From IMG/VR virus record IMGVR_UViG_3300025853_000079, positions 1 to 62,944 of that record: a DNA stretch of 62,944 nt; one strand, given 5' to 3'. The notes under the pieces are model-generated. The model saw only the letters and a program-made list of their open reading frames with translations, had not been told where the DNA came from and ran no database searches. This document shows positions 32,401 to 41,715 of the stretch, piece by piece. The position numbers were made by a program, and so were the translations under genes. How positions within the stretch are numbered: position 1 is the stretch's first letter; each line of letters starts with the position of its first letter. This DNA is from a virus.

Positions 32401-33225
32401 ATGAAACAGTTCACCGGATCCTACTGGGCAAGTGATCTTCCTTCTGACGTTGAACTGCCCGGACACGCTCCGCTGATGGTTTCCTGCGGCATTGGCGTTG
32501 ATTCCGTTGCGATGCTCGTCGGCATGAAGAACCGCGGCATCCGGCCGGACCTGATCCTCTTCGCCGATACTGGCAGCGAGAAAGCTCAGACCTACCTCTA
32601 CGTGCCGGTTCTGCGGCAGTGGCTCCGCGACGTCGCTTTCCCTGACCTGGTGACCGTCAAGTATTTCGGGCCACGAGCTCAGGATCACAGCCTCGCTGAC
32701 TCCTGCCGTCGAAAGGCGATGCTGCCCGATATCGCTTACGCGTTCGGTCGTCGCGGCTGCTCGGTGAAATGGAAGCATGATCCGATGGAAGCCTGGCGAA
32801 AACGGTGGCTCGGCGATCGGACTGAGGCTGACCTCGCGATCGGCTTCGACGCGACCGAGACCAAGAGAACCTTCCGAGCTGAGTTGAAAGGCCAAACTTG
32901 GAACACCAGTTATCCGCTGCAGGACTGGGGCTGGAATCGCGAGCGAGCGGAGGCAGAGATCGACGCTGAAGGGCTTCCCGTTCCCGTCAAATCAGCCTGC
33001 TACATGTGCCCCTCGATGAAGAAGTGGGAAATCCAGCAGCTTCGAGAGAACGATCCTGAAGCCTACGCAGCAGCGATCGAGATCGAAGAAGGATTCCGGG
33101 CCGGCAAGAACTACCGCGGTCCCGACGCGACCGTCCAGGGGCTCGGTTGCTCGTTCCAGTGGGGCGAGCTCGACGTGATTCAGGAACCGGCAGCAGTGCC
33201 GGAGTGCCAGTTAACTCTCTTCTGA
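32401..33225 (+). CDS. PAPS-reductase-like PP-loop protein
   Basis: 274 residues. The PP-loop is SCGIGVDSVAML at about 28-39, a variant of SGGxDS, followed by DLILFADTGSEK as in phosphoadenosine-phosphosulfate reductase and DndC-like proteins. Cys residues in GCSVKWK and ACYMCPSMKKW could hold a metal or an Fe-S cluster. Such ATP-pyrophosphatase folds activate sulfur or nucleobases; phage members may serve DNA or tRNA modification. GAAAGGCAGGTG precedes the ATG. A sulfotransferase fusion is encoded nearby on the other strand. Confidence 0.75.
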   Translation: MKQFTGSYWASDLPSDVELPGHAPLMVSCGIGVDSVAMLVGMKNRGIRPDLILFADTGSEKAQTYLYVPVLRQWLRDVAFPDLVTVKYFGPRAQDHSLADSCRRKAMLPDIAYAFGRRGCSVKWKHDPMEAWRKRWLGDRTEADLAIGFDATETKRTFRAELKGQTWNTSYPLQDWGWNRERAEAEIDAEGLPVPVKSACYMCPSMKKWEIQQLRENDPEAYAAAIEIEEGFRAGKNYRGPDATVQGLGCSFQWGELDVIQEPAAVPECQLTLF

Positions 33226-33239
33226 AAGGCAGGTGCGTG

Positions 33240-33425
33240 ATGGAATCGATTTTTGTCTCTCGGCTGATGTACGACGGGCTGATCGAGCTCTTCCCGAACT
33301 GGATGGAAACGCACTGGCTGCGGTACTCGCGCCGCTGGAACGTCTCCGGCGTTCGTGTCCGCGGTTCTCACTCGATGCTGGTCGACTTGCTGCACCGGAT
33401 GCGTCAGGTCTCTGAATCCTTCTGA
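33240..33425 (+). CDS. Small basic protein
   Basis: 61 residues from the ATG at 33240, preceded by the repeated leader GAAAGGCAGGTGCG. Rich in Arg, Leu and Trp. Not recognised. Confidence 0.55.
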   Translation: MESIFVSRLMYDGLIELFPNWMETHWLRYSRRWNVSGVRVRGSHSMLVDLLHRMRQVSESF

Positions 33426-33439
33426 AAGGCAGGTGTGTG

Positions 33440-33736
33440 ATGTTGGCGTCTCGGAATTCTCACGGCGTTGTGATTCGTGACGAGCGTTTTCCGCTTAACT
33501 CGGGCGACTCGTTCAACGTGTACTCCAACCAGCTGACAGGCATCAGCGGCACGTTTAACGGCTTCGTCATTCCTGGCCGGTATGAAATCGCAAAGGTGTC
33601 GGGCGTCTCTGATGACGTCCTGCACATCGAGCGAATCGACCGCCCAGCTACCGCGTACTGGATTGTCTCGGCCGATCAGCTGCGGGCGATCCTCGGCAAC
33701 CCTTGGAGCGACTACGCACGAAAGGCAGGACCGTAA
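33440..33736 (+). CDS. Small hypothetical protein
   Basis: 98 residues. Preceded by the same leader GAAAGGCAGGTGTG; a GTG lies directly before the ATG. Beta-rich middle (SGTFNGFVIPGRYEIAKV), possibly an SH3- or OB-like small barrel. Its stop overlaps the next ATG. Confidence 0.55.
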   Translation: MLASRNSHGVVIRDERFPLNSGDSFNVYSNQLTGISGTFNGFVIPGRYEIAKVSGVSDDVLHIERIDRPATAYWIVSADQLRAILGNPWSDYARKAGP

Positions 33737-33993
33737 TGACTCTCAACGACGCAGAACGCCGCGGCGTTCAATCGCAGTTTGCCGGACGACCGGCTCCTCC
33801 GGTCTGCGATCAGCAATTCATTCGCGAGGCCGTCAGTTCACCGACGGCTACGGCCGAACTGCTCGCGGCTTACACGCATGGCTGGACGATCGCGAACCTG
33901 GCAGAAGCAGCAAATGCAATTCGGGCCTTCACCGCTCCCAGCATCGCGGAGCTCAAACGAATCCTCTCAGACAGAAAGGCGAAACCCCGATGA
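33736..33993 (+). CDS. Small hypothetical protein
   Basis: 85 residues. ATG overlaps the previous stop (TAATG) and is preceded by GAAAGGCAGG. Helical (TAELLAAYTHGWTIANLAEAA). Not recognised. Confidence 0.55.
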   Translation: MTLNDAERRGVQSQFAGRPAPPVCDQQFIREAVSSPTATAELLAAYTHGWTIANLAEAANAIRAFTAPSIAELKRILSDRKAKPR

Positions 33994-34304
33994 TGACTCT
34001 CGAAGTCTCCCAAGCACAGCACGAGCGGACCGCGTTGATGTTCCGCTCGCTCGCGAGAGACGACGGCCTCGACGTCGTGTTCCGACACGGTGCGTTCTGG
34101 GCGTTCGGCCCTGAGCTCTCGATTCGTCGCCTTGATGCGAAGTACCAGGCCAGCGGCAACGCCCGCATGGGCTGGTCTGACAATCTCGGCTCCTACTACT
34201 TCGTGATCGATATGCCGAACTGGACCGGCGATCTGGGCCCGTCGTTCGACGAGATCAAAAAGAAGAACAGCAGCCACGGCAAACTGCTCGACGAGGTGGT
34301 GTGA
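33990..34304 (+). CDS. Small hypothetical protein
   Basis: 104 residues, overlapping the previous stop by four bases (ATGA). Mixed alpha/beta with an acidic, Lys-rich C-terminus. Not recognised. Confidence 0.55.
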   Translation: MMTLEVSQAQHERTALMFRSLARDDGLDVVFRHGAFWAFGPELSIRRLDAKYQASGNARMGWSDNLGSYYFVIDMPNWTGDLGPSFDEIKKKNSSHGKLLDEVV

Positions 34305-34414
34305 TGCATCTCTGGATGGTTGAACTCGGCCGGGCCATTGGCTGGCTCGGCGTGATCGGCGCGACGCTCGCGTTGATCGAATTGGCTTACCGATACGCGA
34401 AAGGCGAACTCTGA
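34304..34414 (+). CDS. 36-residue single-pass membrane peptide
   Basis: Start and stop codons overlap both neighbours (TGATG on each side), so it is translationally coupled. The product begins MHLWMVELGRAIGW and has one hydrophobic helix of about 20 residues (IGWLGVIGATLALIELAY), ending in a charged YAKGEL. It resembles small phage membrane peptides; role unknown. Confidence 0.6.
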   Translation: MHLWMVELGRAIGWLGVIGATLALIELAYRYAKGEL

Positions 34415-34641
34415 TGTGGCAAATTATCGTACCCGCCATTCCCTTCTATAATCCGCCGCTTGAATACGACAGGCTCTCTGCTGCAGTCCGCAGGGCCAAA
34501 CAGATCGCTCGGGCTCAGCCCCACGCCACCGTTGACGTCTATCAAGATGGGCAGCCTGTGTTTGCTCTCGGTGCGTCTCGGTTCGGTGGTTGCTCGGCTG
34601 GCGTCACTCCGTCCCGATGCTGGAGCAAGATCAATGGCTAA
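34414..34641 (+). CDS. Small hypothetical protein
   Basis: 75 residues coupled to the membrane peptide by TGATG. Middle resembles a small alpha/beta unit (THATVDVYQDG-like strand pair preceded by an Arg-rich helix). Not recognised. Confidence 0.5.
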   Translation: MWQIIVPAIPFYNPPLEYDRLSAAVRRAKQIARAQPHATVDVYQDGQPVFALGASRFGGCSAGVTPSRCWSKING

Positions 34642-34951
34642 GTATGCTTGGAAACTCCTGTTCTCCGTTCCCGGTTGTCATCGATGGTTCAGAGACGAGC
34701 TGTCTGGCCGAGTTGCAGCGTGCGACCAAAGCGGAAGAACCCCCGACCTGACTGACGATGGTGTTTTGTGGCTACCGAAAGATTGCCGCATTACGCGGGA
34801 ACGACACCGTGATGACCTGGAATGGTATGAGACCGTCTCGATACCTCTGGAGCTGGAGAACGGACGCCCTGCTCAGCTTGGCGGAACGAACATCAGTGAG
34901 GCGATTGAGCTGGTCAAGCGGCAGCTGGCGAGATTTGACGATCGTATCTGA
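34634..34951 (+). CDS. Small hypothetical protein
   Basis: 105 residues from the ATG at 34634, overlapping the previous gene by eight bases. Trp- and Arg-rich N-terminus, helical C-terminus (ISEAIELVKRQLARF). Not recognised. Confidence 0.5.
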   Translation: MAKYAWKLLFSVPGCHRWFRDELSGRVAACDQSGRTPDLTDDGVLWLPKDCRITRERHRDDLEWYETVSIPLELENGRPAQLGGTNISEAIELVKRQLARFDDRI

Positions 34952-35039
34952 CGCATGAAGGCACGCAGGGGCTTGACTGATGGCTCTCCCGTACGCATTC
35001 TCTACCCCGGTTTCTGTATTGACACGACCGGGGCACATC

Positions 35040-35240
35040 ATGGCAAAGAAGAAACGCGTCGGTCGGCCTGCGACCGGCAAGACACCAGTGCGGCAGCTTG
35101 GCCGCGTATCCGATGAAGACTGGCAGCTGATCTGTGACGCTGCCGAGCAGCTGGAGCAGTCGCGGACCGAGTTCATGGTCGACACGCTTCTCAGACGGGC
35201 GAAGCGAGTGATTCGGGAAGCTGATCAGGGTTCCGAATAA
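35040..35240 (+). CDS. Ribbon-helix-helix-like protein
   Basis: 66 residues from the ATG at 35040. The basic N-terminus KKKRVGRPATGK is followed by VSDEDWQLICDAAEQLEQSRTEFM, similar to RHH or DUF1778-type antitoxin/repressor segments. It is the last rightward gene, and its 3' 50 bases overlap the end of the convergent glycosyltransferase gene. No toxin gene is seen beside it, so a repressor role is possible. Confidence 0.55.
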   Translation: MAKKKRVGRPATGKTPVRQLGRVSDEDWQLICDAAEQLEQSRTEFMVDTLLRRAKRVIREADQGSE

Positions 35241-37548
35241 CCTCGTCCAGCGGCCGCGGCTCCTGCTTGGTCGTGGCCTGCTGCAGCTCGACGACCGGAA
35301 CACCGAGAAACTGTTGAACCCGCTCCATCGTCGGCTGCCAGTTCTCCGTCAGCTGCTCGTAAGTGACCTCGAGCTTGTCATGCAGGTCGAGACGCCTGAG
35401 CCGCTCAGCGAGTAGCTGATCGTTCCACTGTTTGAACCATCGCAATTCATCGCGACTGACGTCGATGACCGGCCGGTGTTCCTGCTGCTGCTCTTTCCAG
35501 CGGCCGATTGTGTTCGCGACCTTCCAGCTGGCGAACTGCGCGAGCTGATCCTCTCGCCGCAGGACGATGATCTTCACGAACGGATCGTCTGCGATCTCGT
35601 CCCAGCCCGTCGCCCATTGCTCCGGATCGTTGTCCCACGGCTGGAACGCCAGCAGCTTGAAGCCAGCAGCGATGCACGGTCCGATTCGCTCCCAGGCTGC
35701 CCGAACGCGTTCGCGACCTTCGCTCGGTAGCGGGATGCAGTGCCCAGCGTTGAGCACCTCGCCGCGTGTCTGAATCTCGGGATGCTTGCCCAGTGAGCTG
35801 ATCAGCAGCGTGGAACCGGTCCGCGGCTGCGCGAGCACGATGAACCGCTCCGGGCCGCAATCGTCCCGCTCGAGGTGCTCGCACTCGACCGACCAATCCA
35901 GCAACGATCGCCACTGGCCGGCCCTGAGTTGCTCGTAGAACGCCCCGTCGTAGTCCGCGGTCGATCCGTCGCGAGTGATCGAAAACCGCCTGAGAACGCC
36001 CCTGCGGAGCAGGACGCACCCGAAACCGTTGCCGGTCACCTCGACGACGCCGGCACCACCCTGCAGGCAGCGGCCAATCGTGTGCCAGGCCACAATCCCG
36101 GGCTGGTATCGGTGCCGGTACGCCCCGCTGACGCTGGCGACGTCGCCCTCCATCGAGGCCGTCAGCCGCTCGATGGCATCTGCCGGCGGAATGATGTCGT
36201 CCTCAACGATCACCGCGAAATCGGTCGACAGCTCGGCCGCCATGCGGCGATAGATACGCACGACGGCCGTCTGTACTTCGTACCGCGTCGCCCCGTCGTG
36301 CCGATCAGCGTCGGCGACGCCCGCTGTCGCCGCCTCGTGGCGATACAGCCGCACGTCCGGGTAATCCGTCACGTCGACCCATCGACGCACGAGGGCGTGA
36401 AATCGGGCGTTCTGGGACGTGTCGCAGAGCACTAGCCGAATCTGGTCCCGCGGCCACGTCTGCGACTCCAGCCACGCTCGGAACTTCGGCCATGCCCACT
36501 CGCGGCCGGACAGCGCGACGAACAGTGTCAGCACCTCGCTCTGCATCCCGAAACGCACGGCCCACGGATTCTGTTTTACCTTGCGGAGCCGTGAGTGTGA
36601 GTGCTGCCGATACTGATAGATCGCTGTCGATTTCCGAAACTGCCACCCATTCGCCGCCAGACGCCGCCAGACCGCCCAATCCTCGAACGATTCCATCGAG
36701 ACCGAGCTGCAATCGACATTCGACGCAATCAGAGCCGTGCGTCGCACGATCGCCCCGGCATGGATGTGGTTTTCCTGGTTGAGCCGCAGCTGGTCCGGTG
36801 CCGGCATTTCCCACAGTTCTGCCGAGTTCCCGAAACACTGCATGTCCGAGTACACCGACCCAACCGTGTGCTCGTCCAGCAGCGGCAGCCCTTTTTCGAG
36901 GTAGTCGAGCGGCAGCAGATCATCCGCGTCAAGAAAGACGACAAACCTGGCCGACGTCCTCGCGAGCCCGTCAAGTCTGGCGTTGTGTACGTTTCGATGC
37001 TCGACCCGCAGGTATTTAACGCCTTGGCTGGCAAACCGGGCCGCTACGTCGGCCGTGTCGTCGTCGCTCGCGTCGTCAACGACGATAATCTCGGCCGGCT
37101 TCGTGGCGATAGCTGATTCGAGGCAGGCTGCGAGGTAACGGCCGTAATTGTGGCACGGGATGACGATCGCTACCGGATGCGGCCCGGACAGTTTTCGGAC
37201 AGCTGCTGTCGCACTCTGTCCGCTTTCTGTCCGCTTCAGGTCGCTGCAGGATCCGCACCAGCTGATGCTCTGATCGGTCGCCCTCCGGAGCTCCGTACAG
37301 CGGCCGTGCAGCTCGCAGCTGTATGACGGGATCGACGTCTGGCAGGACACGCAACCGGCGCGGCCCGCATAGCCGCCGCGATGCTCGCAGCGGTTTTTCT
37401 GCCAGTAGGCCACCTCGGCGGCGTCTTCCGCCTGTCGCCTCGCGTCCCGGTGCCGTCTCGCCGGCCTCTTCCCGTGAACCGGGCACGAGCTCGCGGGCTG
37501 TCGGCTGGTCGCGCACTTGCCATCCGGCATAACCTGCGGGCATTTCAC
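35191..37548 (-). CDS. Glycosyltransferase-glycosyltransferase-sulfotransferase fusion
   Basis: 785 residues. N-terminal 110 residues hold many Cys/His pairs (likely zinc fingers). A GT-A family 2 domain follows: VAIVIPCHNYGRYL at about 125, EIIVVDDASDDDT, and the metal-binding FLDADDLL at about 208. A second GT-A-like region (about 350-545) has RLVLCDTS and FAVIVEDDIIPP. From about 568 a sulfotransferase domain starts FIVLAQPRTGSTLL, the PAPS phosphate-binding loop, with a later Arg-rich VKIIVLRREDQL. GTG start overlaps the upstream stop. Likely decorates virion or host surface glycans with sugar and sulfate. Confidence 0.8.
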   Translation of the reverse strand: MKCPQVMPDGKCATSRQPASSCPVHGKRPARRHRDARRQAEDAAEVAYWQKNRCEHRGGYAGRAGCVSCQTSIPSYSCELHGRCTELRRATDQSISWCGSCSDLKRTESGQSATAAVRKLSGPHPVAIVIPCHNYGRYLAACLESAIATKPAEIIVVDDASDDDTADVAARFASQGVKYLRVEHRNVHNARLDGLARTSARFVVFLDADDLLPLDYLEKGLPLLDEHTVGSVYSDMQCFGNSAELWEMPAPDQLRLNQENHIHAGAIVRRTALIASNVDCSSVSMESFEDWAVWRRLAANGWQFRKSTAIYQYRQHSHSRLRKVKQNPWAVRFGMQSEVLTLFVALSGREWAWPKFRAWLESQTWPRDQIRLVLCDTSQNARFHALVRRWVDVTDYPDVRLYRHEAATAGVADADRHDGATRYEVQTAVVRIYRRMAAELSTDFAVIVEDDIIPPADAIERLTASMEGDVASVSGAYRHRYQPGIVAWHTIGRCLQGGAGVVEVTGNGFGCVLLRRGVLRRFSITRDGSTADYDGAFYEQLRAGQWRSLLDWSVECEHLERDDCGPERFIVLAQPRTGSTLLISSLGKHPEIQTRGEVLNAGHCIPLPSEGRERVRAAWERIGPCIAAGFKLLAFQPWDNDPEQWATGWDEIADDPFVKIIVLRREDQLAQFASWKVANTIGRWKEQQQEHRPVIDVSRDELRWFKQWNDQLLAERLRRLDLHDKLEVTYEQLTENWQPTMERVQQFLGVPVVELQQATTKQEPRPLDEVIRNPDQLPESLASPV

Positions 37549-39305
37549 AGAATCGACTCCAGCGCGTTCCAGAAGTAGGCCGGCAGGAACTGCGAATCGT
37601 CAGCGTCGCCGGCAGTCGTCGTGTCGAGGAAATACTGGCCATAGACCAGCACAATCGAGCCGTTCGCCAGCGTCTCATATGCTCCGCTGACCCATGTCGT
37701 CGAGGTTTGCGTGAAACCGCTGTATTGGCCGGTCACGTAACACCGCTCGAACGGTGTCCCGCCAGCGACCGCCAGCGGCCATTGTGACGGCGTCAGCGTG
37801 TCGAACGTCCGGTCGACTGGCAGCGTTCGTGCGCTTACGCCCGCGCCGATCACGCTCTCTGGCGTCGCTACGATCGCAATGTCATCCGTCGGCGCCAGGT
37901 ACGTCCAGGTGAAACCCGGGTCGGTCAACGACAGACTCGACCCCAGCGCAGCCAGGAGACCGTTATCGCTCGCTGTCGGGACACCACCGCCCGTGATCGT
38001 GCAGGCGTACGGCAACGCGACAGCCAGCACCTTCGCGGATCCTGTCGATGCCCAGCTCGCGAGCTCGGAGATTGACGCCGGCAGCGTCCCTGCTGCGTTC
38101 AGGCCGCCCATGATCGATCCGTCGAGAGCTATCGCCCGGACGCCCGTCAGATCACTGCTGCCGATCGGCTGCAGCGTGTCGTCAGCCCAGCCCTGCCACC
38201 AGCCGACGTGTGGCACTGTGCTCGGTCGCGAGCTCTCGTAACTGCTCCAGATCGCTTCCAGATCAATCGGCCCGTAAAGCCCTGACGAATACCTGCCGGC
38301 CCAGTCGCTTCCTCCGTGCGTCCAGCACACGGCCACTGGTGGACAATCCGCCGCCTTATCAGCGTCAGACGTGTCGCCGGCCCAGGTGAGTGAGTGAATC
38401 ACCGGATCGTCGATTGATTCGCATTCGTGAGCGTTGTTCTCGTGCTCGTGACGAACACCCGGAACCGTGATCGATTCGCCGTTGTATGTGACGTCGAACT
38501 CTTCTGGTGCCGTGCTGCGGTACCAGGCTCCGTATGTCGCGTTCAGCTGGTCTTTCGTCGGAGTGAGCCGACTTCCGTCTTCGTTAAACAGTTCGTCGTA
38601 AATGATGATTGTGGGTCGCTGCACGGGCCAGGTTGCCACCGCCTGACTGCGAGCACAGCGAATGCAGCCGATGTCGATGGCCAGCGGAACGTCAACCGTC
38701 GGATCGCTCGGGTAATAGGCCGACGAGATCAGGCCGGCACCTGCGGCATTCCAGTCCTCGTTAAACCCGAACGCCACCGGGTCGCCGTCAGCAGACACCC
38801 AGGAGTTGAAGCTGCTCAGCGTGTGCCGGTACGCATAGCCAGCCTCGACCGCATAGAGCACCCCATCGCGAACCGGCCCCAGCTGGAGCACGTTGTCGAC
38901 GGCACCCGCGTCCAGATCACGCACTCTGGCTGTCCAGCGTCGTGCGTAGTAGCCGCCGAGCCCGGCCGGCGGGTCGTCACCCGTGTACCAGCTCGGCTTC
39001 TCGTAGATGAACTCTGACGATTCCTCGAGCAGCGTCGGCGCGGCGATTGTCGTCGCCGCGTCCCGCATCTCATCGAGGAACTCGCGATTCTCCGTGTCGA
39101 ACCGCAGCCGCCAGAGCAGCGACGTCGGCCCTTCCTGCCAGTCGAGCAGCTCATGGTGATACAGCGGAAACGTCCGGATGTCGCGGCCGCCCGTGCCGCT
39201 GAAATCCCGGTCGCCTCGCCATCGAATGACCGTCCTGGCGTGACACGTCAGACAATCGAGACAGTCACCGCAAGCGGCCCCGGGCAAGCTGACTGTCGGG
39301 CTCAT
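37545..39305 (-). CDS. Tail or adsorption protein with Cys-rich N-terminus
   Basis: 586 residues from the ATG at 39305, with GGAGGGC ahead and a four-base overlap with the upstream stop. The N-terminus has GDCLDCLTCH, a probable metal site. The body is Trp-, Ser- and Thr-rich and beta-like, without a known enzyme motif. It ends directly at the glycosyltransferase start. Likely a distal tail or fibre component. Confidence 0.55.
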   Translation of the reverse strand: MSPTVSLPGAACGDCLDCLTCHARTVIRWRGDRDFSGTGGRDIRTFPLYHHELLDWQEGPTSLLWRLRFDTENREFLDEMRDAATTIAAPTLLEESSEFIYEKPSWYTGDDPPAGLGGYYARRWTARVRDLDAGAVDNVLQLGPVRDGVLYAVEAGYAYRHTLSSFNSWVSADGDPVAFGFNEDWNAAGAGLISSAYYPSDPTVDVPLAIDIGCIRCARSQAVATWPVQRPTIIIYDELFNEDGSRLTPTKDQLNATYGAWYRSTAPEEFDVTYNGESITVPGVRHEHENNAHECESIDDPVIHSLTWAGDTSDADKAADCPPVAVCWTHGGSDWAGRYSSGLYGPIDLEAIWSSYESSRPSTVPHVGWWQGWADDTLQPIGSSDLTGVRAIALDGSIMGGLNAAGTLPASISELASWASTGSAKVLAVALPYACTITGGGVPTASDNGLLAALGSSLSLTDPGFTWTYLAPTDDIAIVATPESVIGAGVSARTLPVDRTFDTLTPSQWPLAVAGGTPFERCYVTGQYSGFTQTSTTWVSGAYETLANGSIVLVYGQYFLDTTTAGDADDSQFLPAYFWNALESIL

Positions 39306-41569
39306 GCGACGCCCTCCGGAATGCAATCACCCTCGATCACCTGCCACTCGTCGCCCCACTTCAACGCGTACAGGACGCCGCTGGTGATGCTCAGGGACGC
39401 CGTGCGGTCGAAGTAGAAACAATCTTCGCGATCGCTCGACATTACGCTCGGGCAGTCGTCAGGAGCGTCGGCCGTCGGCAGTGTGTCGCAGAGCAGTTCC
39501 GTCCGCAGTCGGTCAATGATCTTTCGCGACCTGCTGACGGCGGTGATCGGACTGCCGGCCCACACTCGCGATCGTCCGTACTCGAGAGAGTTTGTCGGCG
39601 CCCACGGGTCCGCGGGAATCAGCGGCCGCAGCGTAATCTCGGCCCATTGCCAGGAATGATCGAACCGGTCCGTAATCAGGCAGTCGATCCTGATCGGCAG
39701 CTCTTTCCAGATGCCTTCCTCGGTCTGCAGGTCACAGAAATCGACGGCGGGATCGTCAAGCCGCTCCAGCTCTTTCGGGTGCAACGTCCACTGGCTGGTA
39801 ATCAGCCCGACAATCCGGTCCTGGCTGAATGCCCCCTGCCGATGTAGCTGGACGAGCATTGTGTCGACGCCGAATTCCGGCCCGACAGAATGGACGAACG
39901 TCTTTCCCGTGCCCGCGTCAATCAGGACGTGATCGTCAAACCCGGTCTGGTTCCACGCGACAAAGCCCGCGAAGCAGTAGGCGTGTCGCTGCTGAACCCA
40001 TTCGAGATAATTGTCAGCTGCCGCCTTTGCGAAGCGGAAATACCGGTCGCCGTAGAACTCATCGTCGATCAGGCCGGCCGCCTGATTGGCGTGTGTGTCC
40101 GATCGATTGATTCGGTCGAGATGCCACTCGCGATCGATTTCGTCTGGATCTCCGTCACATGTTCCATCATCGATGATAATTTCTTCGGTCTCGTGCGAAT
40201 CGTCGAACGCGTACCACTGACGGCCGACCCAGCTCGACACGAATATCTTGCGAGCCGAGCCCGGCACGATATTGAACGCGCCTAGCTTCTCCGTCAGAGC
40301 CCGCAGTGTCCGCGTTCCCGGTCCATGCAACGCCTGCGACCACGGATAGTCAGACGGCATGTCAGCCTGCTCTGTGACGTCGGCCGGCAGGTCAGCGTCG
40401 TCGTATTCGCAGAGCTTCCGGAACACAATGTCGATCACTTCCGGAGCCGTTGTCTGGTGATGAAACGGCAGTTTCGCGATCGCGTCGATCTTCAGCTTCT
40501 GCTTGAGCTCTGCCTCTGACGAATGCGGCAGCAGGCGAATCCCGCCGGCTACGATTGTTCGCTGCTCGAGGTTGATCTGGTGCCTGTTGAGTGACGACTC
40601 AGGATCGATCAGTCGTAGGTGACCGCTCCAGTCCCGCACGACTCGCCGGCCGCAGGAGTGAGCCAGGGCATCCAGAATCTCAGCCGCGTTGTGGTGCGGT
40701 CGATCGAGCTCGACGCGATCAGGATAGAACCAGGCATCCTCATCGATCGGGTCCGGGTCGAGGTAGATTCTGACAACCGCCTGGCCAGAGCCGGTCACCG
40801 TGTTGGTGCTTCCGCCGATCGTCACACCTTGCACGATGTTCGGGTCTGGAGGCGGTGGATCCTCATCGAGCTCGCCGAACATGGCCGCGCGAGAATCGAG
40901 CGAGTACCGAATGATTCGGAGCCAGCCGTTCCACGTCTCCTTGATGGTCGTCGAGGTTTCCGGAACGCTGGCATCCGAGTCGAGCAACGACTCCGGAATC
41001 CGTGCCGGCAAGCTGGCCCACTGCCAGAAGTATCGAGCGTCAACCAGTGGCAGGAGCCACAAATCGGGATCCGGGTCCGTGCGGTCGATCTGCACTGTCT
41101 GGTCGATGATCGCCACCGGTTGCGGTTCCAGCGGCGTCATGCCGACAGACAGCACAGAACGCCCCTCGGCGTCCGTGCTCACGGCATCCGGGGAAATCGT
41201 CCCGTCAAACTCGGAATCGCCGATAACGAGCTGCTGCGGTCGCAGGTATCGCAGGTCGCCGCGTTTGTTGAACTGCTTCAGCACTTTCACCAGCTGCTCG
41301 CGATCGAGAATCGCGACAAACGTCGCGAACCTCGCCGCACCAGTCGGCCAGTGCAGTTGATTCGGTTTCAGCGGAGGTGATTCCGGATAGTTCGGTCGCG
41401 GCAACGGAGTCGCCGGCTGCGTGTCGCCCACGGAACCGGACCGGTCCGCAGTACGCACGATCGTCGGCCCCGGAAAGAGTCTCGCCCTGTCCAGTCCCGT
41501 ACGCTCGCAACGCGTCGCGGCCTCGCCGTACGCATCGAGCAGCAGATTGACGCCCGCGAATCGGATCAT
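39302..41569 (-). CDS. Large tail-tip protein
   Basis: 755 residues, not recognised as a family. Mixed alpha/beta with a Pro-rich linker (about 35-70), acidic stretches and a long C-terminal region suggesting a baseplate hub or tail-tip role. It is translationally coupled to a 49-residue Pro/Ala peptide upstream and the Cys-rich tail protein downstream. Confidence 0.55.
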   Translation of the reverse strand: MIRFAGVNLLLDAYGEAATRCERTGLDRARLFPGPTIVRTADRSGSVGDTQPATPLPRPNYPESPPLKPNQLHWPTGAARFATFVAILDREQLVKVLKQFNKRGDLRYLRPQQLVIGDSEFDGTISPDAVSTDAEGRSVLSVGMTPLEPQPVAIIDQTVQIDRTDPDPDLWLLPLVDARYFWQWASLPARIPESLLDSDASVPETSTTIKETWNGWLRIIRYSLDSRAAMFGELDEDPPPPDPNIVQGVTIGGSTNTVTGSGQAVVRIYLDPDPIDEDAWFYPDRVELDRPHHNAAEILDALAHSCGRRVVRDWSGHLRLIDPESSLNRHQINLEQRTIVAGGIRLLPHSSEAELKQKLKIDAIAKLPFHHQTTAPEVIDIVFRKLCEYDDADLPADVTEQADMPSDYPWSQALHGPGTRTLRALTEKLGAFNIVPGSARKIFVSSWVGRQWYAFDDSHETEEIIIDDGTCDGDPDEIDREWHLDRINRSDTHANQAAGLIDDEFYGDRYFRFAKAAADNYLEWVQQRHAYCFAGFVAWNQTGFDDHVLIDAGTGKTFVHSVGPEFGVDTMLVQLHRQGAFSQDRIVGLITSQWTLHPKELERLDDPAVDFCDLQTEEGIWKELPIRIDCLITDRFDHSWQWAEITLRPLIPADPWAPTNSLEYGRSRVWAGSPITAVSRSRKIIDRLRTELLCDTLPTADAPDDCPSVMSSDREDCFYFDRTASLSITSGVLYALKWGDEWQVIEGDCIPEGVA

Positions 41570-41715
41570 TTCTCAGCAGTGTCCTGTTTCCGCCCGCCGA
41601 ACCCGGTTCCAGTTCGCTGCCAGTGCGGATTTTTCTTTCGCGCTGGAGCTGGCGCCGGTTTCGGTGGAGCTGCCGCTGGTTTCGGCGTTGTGGTGGTCTT
41701 TTTTTCGTCGCTCAT
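41566..41715 (-). CDS. 49-residue Pro/Ala-rich basic peptide
   Basis: Both ends overlap the neighbouring genes by ATGA, giving tight translational coupling. The product starts MSDEKKTTTTPKPAAAP, has a PKPAPAPA run and a basic tail. Low complexity; perhaps a linker-like virion peptide. Confidence 0.6.
   Translation of the reverse strand: MSDEKKTTTTPKPAAAPPKPAPAPARKKNPHWQRTGTGFGGRKQDTAEK

Noticed and set aside
35019-35040. TGTATTGACA as promoter for the 66-residue gene
   Set aside because: A -10 element at normal spacing would fall beyond the ATG.
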